From assembly GCA_949361645.1 (NCBI GenBank), contig OX442415.1:11385245-11449244 (forward strand): a stretch of DNA of 64,000 nucleotides, written 5' to 3'. This document shows, piece by piece, positions 59,854-64,000 of the stretch. A model generated the notes under the pieces. It worked only from the letters and a program-made list of their open reading frames with translations, was not told the origin of the DNA and searched no databases. How positions within the stretch are numbered: the stretch's first letter is position 1; every line of letters begins with the position of its first letter. The position numbers and the translations under genes were made by a program. Source of the stretch: Spongilla lacustris (Eukaryota; Porifera; Demospongiae; Spongillida; Spongillidae).

Positions 59854-60093
59854 TCATGTCATATTGCTGCCTTGAATCATGCAACAAATCATAGGGCTGC
59901 CCGCAGTGAAATGAGACTTGGATGCACTGCCAAAAATAAAATTACAATAAAACCTCCATGCATGCTTATATAATTGTTTACCATTCTTCATATCGTTGAA
60001 ATGAAGACCTTCAGCCTTTCCTATCTCAAGAACATGGTTCTGTAATGGTATTCCATCTTGTGAACCAAGATACATCCTGGTTGTTAAATACAT
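59854..60093 (-). CDS. Possible exon of an unrecognised minus-strand gene
   Basis: A minus-strand frame containing YLGSQDGIPLQNHVLEIGKA and GLHFNDMKN, ending at AAGAATG followed by a GTAAAC donor (about 59982). It looks coding up to the donor. It lies between the HECT-like and SAMD3-like exons on the same strand and may belong with one of them; function unknown. Confidence 0.35.
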   Translation of the reverse strand: MYLTTRMYLGSQDGIPLQNHVLEIGKAEGLHFNDMKNGKQLYKHAWRFYCNFIFGSASKSHFTAGSPMICCMIQGSNMT

Positions 60094-60237
60094 ACTTCAT
60101 CTCCTGGACCATCTATAGTGGACATAATGACATATATGCTTCATATTGAAACTAACCCAACTATAGCTTTGAAGTAGAGGGTATCTCTCTACCAGTGTAG
60201 ACGTTTGTAATACGTTTTTAATAACTTAGGTTCTTCT

Positions 60238-60790
60238 TATTGGAAAGGTTTTTTCCATTTCCTTCTCTAAAGTCTTCGTATCTTTTTTCTTAATAGCCAT
60301 CTTCATCAACTGGATGCTTTTTCTTCACTTCCTTCAACTTTTTCATCAATGACCAGGGGTGTAAATGACATTACCCTGGTCGGATACAATGGCTTAAGAT
60401 GTTGTGCCTTTGCTGGCTTTGGCTCTCTTAAACCTCGTCTTTGTTTCCCCTCTCCTCGAAAAGCCTTTAACTTGCATCTGAGGGATTCAGCCAAAAAATC
60501 CTGTTGAAAAAATATACATAATAACATACAACCAAAAGGAATCAAACTCTTGCATCACTTTTTTTCTGTCCTGAAAAATGGGTAACTAGCATAAATCGAA
60601 ACAACCACATTATGCAGCTCTTCTCGAGATGGGTAGTTTTTAGTCGTAAATATGTCTCTTGCTATGGCTGCTAAAAACTTTGATCTTTCTCTTTGGGACA
60701 ATTGCTGCTTTCAAGAGCTTCCATAGTGCCGGGACAGAAGTTTCTTGGTAGAACATATGGTTTTGGTAGGGGTGGCTCGCCATCTCGTTT
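60238..60790 (-). pseudogene. SAMD3-like exon pair, copy A
   Basis: Minus-strand sequence, from high to low coordinates: PKPYVLPRNFCPGTMEALES (near 60770-60710), RSKFLAAIARDIFTTKNYPS and IYASYPFFRTEK (about 60695-60565), then after an intron the exon FLAESLRCKLKAFRGEG starting at 60500, and an EKEMEKT block. I recognise the order from proteins annotated as SAMD3-like in invertebrates and fish. A frame change separates the first two blocks. Copy B follows at higher coordinates. Confidence 0.5.
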
Positions 60791-61290
60791 TCTCCATCTC
60801 CTTCTCTAAAGCCTTCACATCTTGTCTCTTAGTGGCCAACTTCATAATCTGGATACTCTTTCGTTCACTTTCCTCCATTTCATCAGATATTACCAGGGGT
60901 GTAAACGGCATTACCCTGGTCGGAAATAAGAGGCTTAATATTCTGTGCCTTTGGCTCTCTAAACCCTCTTCTTTCTTTCCCCTCACTTCGGAAAGCCTTC
61001 AATTTACACCTTAGGGAATCAGCCAAAAAATCCTGTTGAAAAAATATACATAATAACATGCAACAAAAAAAAAAATCGAACTTGCATCACTTTTTTCAGT
61101 CCTTAAAAATGGGTAAGAGGCATAAATAGAAACTACTGCATTATGTAGCCTATCCCTGGATGGATAGTTTTTAGTTGTAAAGATGTCCCTTGCTATTGCT
61201 GTCAAAAACTTCGATCTTTGTTTTCAAGACAATTCCTGCTTTTCTAGACCTTCCATTATGCAGGGATTGAAGTTTCTCGGGAATAACATA
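60791..61290 (-). pseudogene. SAMD3-like exon pair, copy B
   Basis: Same blocks as copy A: FLTAIARDIFTTKNYPSRDR and IYASYPFLRTEKSDAS (about 61210-61090), then FLADSLRCKLKAFRSEG from 61032 and RVMPFTPLVI. Nucleotide identity to copy A is high, including intron sequence (AAAAAATATACATAATAACA), so this is a recent tandem duplication of about 530 bp. Frames are interrupted. Confidence 0.5.
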
Positions 61291-61439
61291 TGGGCTCGCC
61301 ATCTCGTTTAGCGAGGTACCTCCTCCGCTTCTTTACACATCTCATCTGTTGCAAAAACTAAGATGTATAAATTCTTCAGCAGCTACAGCTGCACAAAGAT
61401 ACAGTAGTATGGAATACCAGTACATCCGCGGGCCGTCTA

Positions 61440-61830
61440 TCGCTTGGCGAAGTGAACATTGATGCAAGCTTTACCATGTACATGTACCATGTATACTCCA
61501 AGCCATTAATAATTAGAATAACGCCCTGCGCACAGCTCTCTGCGCATGCGGCCGGATCTAGCTGGACAAAAGGGTCCATAATTACACCCAACAGTGAACC
61601 GGACCCTCTAAAAACATGTGCACGCACACACAAAAAGCATACTCACTGCTAGCAGCTGCAGCTGCAACAACGATAAAAGCTATGAAGCACATCTTTCCGA
61701 GGGCTCTTGCTTGCATGAGAAGTTGTGAACATTGATGCAAGCTTTAATACCATGTGCCAACATATATACTCCAGGCCATAATTATTAATAATTAGAATAA
61801 CGCCCTGCGCATTGCTCTCTGTGGCTCGCC
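61440..61830. repeat. Tandem duplication upstream of the SAMD3-like exons
   Basis: GTGAACATTGATGCAAGCTT, TCCA(A/G)GCCATTAATAATTAG and AGAATAACGCCCTGCGCA occur at about 61450-61540 and again at about 61727-61815. On the minus strand 61716-61647 encodes a signal-peptide-like MCFIAFIVVAAAAAS preceded by MQARALGK and followed by a GTGAGT donor; whether it is a real first exon is uncertain. Confidence 0.5.
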
Positions 61831-61867
61831 ATCTCGTTTTGCCTCCGCTTCTTTACACTTCTCATCT

Positions 61868-62145
61868 GTCGCGGGCGGCGTGAATGATTCGCCACATGTA
61901 TGCTAAGAGCTCCAGAGCTTTGTGCGGGAACTTGCGTGATAGTATGGCCGCCATCCCCGTTAAGCATTCCGCCCACACGAGAATGTCCGACACGGGAGCC
62001 CTCCGGCCGTGATCCTTGGACTCGGAGCCGTCAGTTGCCCACGACTCCTGAAGGAGTTAGGACATTTCCACGAACTCGAGGCCCTCTATCTGCGCCACCA
62101 CTTTGGCCGGGAACCTGGACGCAGGATCGAAAGCACCCAACGCGA
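61868..62145 (-). pseudogene. gag-like retroelement fragment
   Basis: Minus-strand frame, from 62145 down: FPAKVVAQIEGLEFVEMS, then WATDGSE, ILVWAECLTGMAAILSRKFP and HKAPELLAYMWRIIHAAR. I recognise this as the N-terminal gag-like block of a retroelement family found in invertebrate and fish genomes. One stop interrupts it after FVEMS. Confidence 0.45.
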
Positions 62146-62309
62146 GTTGTATCGGTCCCCACTGACCCTCCGAACATATTACATGTGGGTCCGTTTATAC
62201 CTGAGGCTATAGGTCTGACGGGTATTTCCACTTGTTTGTTTTGTATAGAAAATGTATGTAAGGCATGTTCATAGGGTTTTTGGGTAACATGAATTCATAT
62301 TCTGTTTTA

Positions 62310-62505
62310 TCTATGTATCCAACTTAGTATATTTCTGTGAGGAATTTTGAAATTCTGTTTGCTAAGTCTGAGGTGGGATTATGAGTTAGCGGAGTGTATG
62401 TTTGGATGTCAGAAAGATGTTTTTCTCCATCAGTTATATATTTGGTTTTGTTTGTAACTGTAAGGGCGACACCTTTATCAGCAGTTTTGATAAGTTTTGA
62501 TGCCA
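62310..62505 (-). pseudogene. Penelope-like reverse-transcriptase fragment
   Basis: The minus-strand frame contains KTADKGVALTVTNKTKYI and GEKHLSDIQTYTPLTHNPTS, matching the conserved ADKG...Y...LSD..Y block at the N-terminal side of Penelope-like element RTs. The rest of the RT is absent; the neighbouring DNA is another retroelement fragment. Confidence 0.55.
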
Positions 62506-63100
62506 GCCCCGTCGCTGCGGGCTCGTCCGTCTGCGTAAATGTCGGCAGTTGCAGCCCCGATGGTTGCGTCGGCGGGAGATCCGACCGACCTGGGAACGAA
62601 CGACGGCAGAGTAAAGGCACGTCCATGCACTACGCACAATGAATGCAAGCCTTGCATCGAAAGGGGCCCCGACTCGCCGAGCCGCCTTCCCGAATGGGAA
62701 CAAACGAAGGAGGAAAACGGTTATGCTATTAAAACCATGCAGCCCCGCATGTCGAGACCAGCCCGGCGGCTCGATCGGTTCGATTCGCACACGTGCAGCG
62801 GGCATCACAAGTGAAACAGGGCTTACCGCTGCTCCCTTGTGCCCCCGCATCCGCATCCTGGGGTCGCCCCAGCTGTCCCTGACTGGTACCTGGAGCTGAG
62901 TGGTTCTGCGTCGCCCCAAGGAGCTGGCTGAACCACTCCGCAATATACTGCCTCTGTTCGGGGGGTAAACGTCTCCATGTGTCGATTGCAAAGCAAGCAA
63001 GCGTCCAACGCGAAACGATACAACGTACACACGTGGCCTGACCAAGCGGCTAGGGGTATATATGAACCGACTGCAACGCGCCAACCAGGTATACAATTAC
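62506..63100. other. GC-rich retroelement-like DNA
   Basis: GC content is higher than in the flanks and frames are open on both strands (62434-63096 minus, 62539-62899 plus), but no family could be assigned. It is probably part of the same cluster of retroelement remnants. Confidence 0.35.
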
Positions 63101-64000
63101 AATGGTCCGAATAGGACGGCACGTGGCTGGCGCCTGGTTAACTGTGCTTAGCTACGCTAAACCTCATGCGTGCTTTTCATCGTACGTACATCACCAAAGC
63201 GGCCCTTCGAAAAAATTGGACACCTTTGGTACATCTGTTCTGCGTACACATATATAAGTGGGGTGCACTGAAATGTGCATGCTACAAACTGCCAGTCATT
63301 TTGAAGTCTTGTGAGTTGCCGCCCAGCAAGTACTACGACCCGCGCCTGTTCAATGCAGACATTGTATTTGTCCCTTTTGTTTGCTCTGCATTTGTGGGGT
63401 AGTTTTTGTGAGCAAGTACGGTGTGGGCCACAGCAGTTATCAGCTTTGCTCGCTGGCGACTCTTTTAAGTGGTCGAGCTTGTAGACCTATAGGCCCCTAT
63501 ATATACATGTAATCAAGGAAAAGCACACCTCCCCATCAGTGTAACTGTATTGGGGTATTTCCTGCGTACATGATACAAACGTATCAAAAATATTACCTGC
63601 AACTTTTAATGAGTACAAGTAGTAACTGAACTGTTACCTGCATCCTTTGGTCAGCAACGCGGTGTAATTTGGGTGGCATTTCTTCCACATACAATGTAGC
63701 CTAGCAACTGAACTAAATACTTGACAATATCAACAGCAGGAACAAAAAAAAGTTGCAAATTCAAAATTATAGCCTTCTCACCTTGAGAAAATGAGCCCAC
63801 TTTTAAACATACCAGCCAATCAAAATCTTTAAAAAGAAAACATGCATTTATAAGTATTAATATGCATGTACATCGTTATGTAGGAATGATGTCCAAGTCA
63901 CTTGTATAGTTGATTGTGAAGGTTCTGTGCAGGCAGCATGTAATACATTTTCCCCCATCTTATCATCCAGTGTATCGTCCCTTGCATGAGCTCACTGTAC
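63101..64000. other. Intergenic DNA
   Basis: AT-rich, with no supported gene. The frame 63166-63402 is unrecognised. Confidence 0.4.

Overview
The window is animal nuclear DNA, most likely from a sponge (inference). The grounds are intron-containing metazoan genes (HUWE1, COMMD7, CLN8, a histone H2A/H2B pair, an Ig/FN3 membrane receptor), tandem SAMD3-like and short HECT-type exons, metazoan retroelements (Ty3/gypsy, BEL/Pao, Penelope-like, and a reverse-transcriptase family known to me from sponge genomes), and constant use of the palindrome TACATGTA/GTACATGTAC in noncoding DNA. There is no sign of a bacterial or organellar genome. I see no rRNA, tRNA or CRISPR array.

Layout. 1-13.25 kb is one Ty3/gypsy LTR retrotransposon (ATAC target duplications at 287-290 and 13249-13252) whose 5' LTR is split by two adjacent giant inverted-repeat (foldback) elements, 369-1194 and 1199-8256; the larger is a 7-kb palindrome whose arms carry two minisatellites. 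Its gag and pol frames (8383-12840) are broken. 14.0-14.6 kb is a snap-back reverse-transcriptase fragment. 16.35-21.35 kb (minus strand) holds a seven-exon gene for a small Ig + FN3 single-pass receptor, whose exon phases add up to an intact 299-residue frame. 22.8-24.1 kb holds BEL/Pao and RT remnants. 26.6-27.8 kb is a head-to-head H2B/H2A pair with perfect histone 3' stem-loops. 28.4-33.3 kb is mobile and simple-repeat DNA, including about 580 bp of (GGGGA)n. CLN8 (34.29-35.30 kb, plus) and COMMD7 (39.76-35.59 kb, minus) are convergent. COMMD7 introns carry a minisatellite, two MITEs (one with a perfect 9-bp target duplication) and a duplicated exon. 42.12-56.76 kb holds 30 consecutive exons of the N-terminal third of HUWE1 (1297 codons, all phases compatible), with nearly every longer intron carrying its own minisatellite. 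The rest of HUWE1 (UBA, WWE, HECT) is not seen before the window ends. 57.4-61.7 kb has tandemly duplicated minus-strand HECT-like and SAMD3-like exons, and 61.8-63 kb has gag-like and Penelope-like remnants.

The host genes are housekeeping or cell-surface genes with no evident shared pathway. What stands out is the structure around them: nested palindromes, private intronic minisatellites, and splice sites that sit inside microsatellites. All gene models were spliced by eye from GT/AG sites and reading-frame continuity; names rest on recognising conserved motifs, not on a search.
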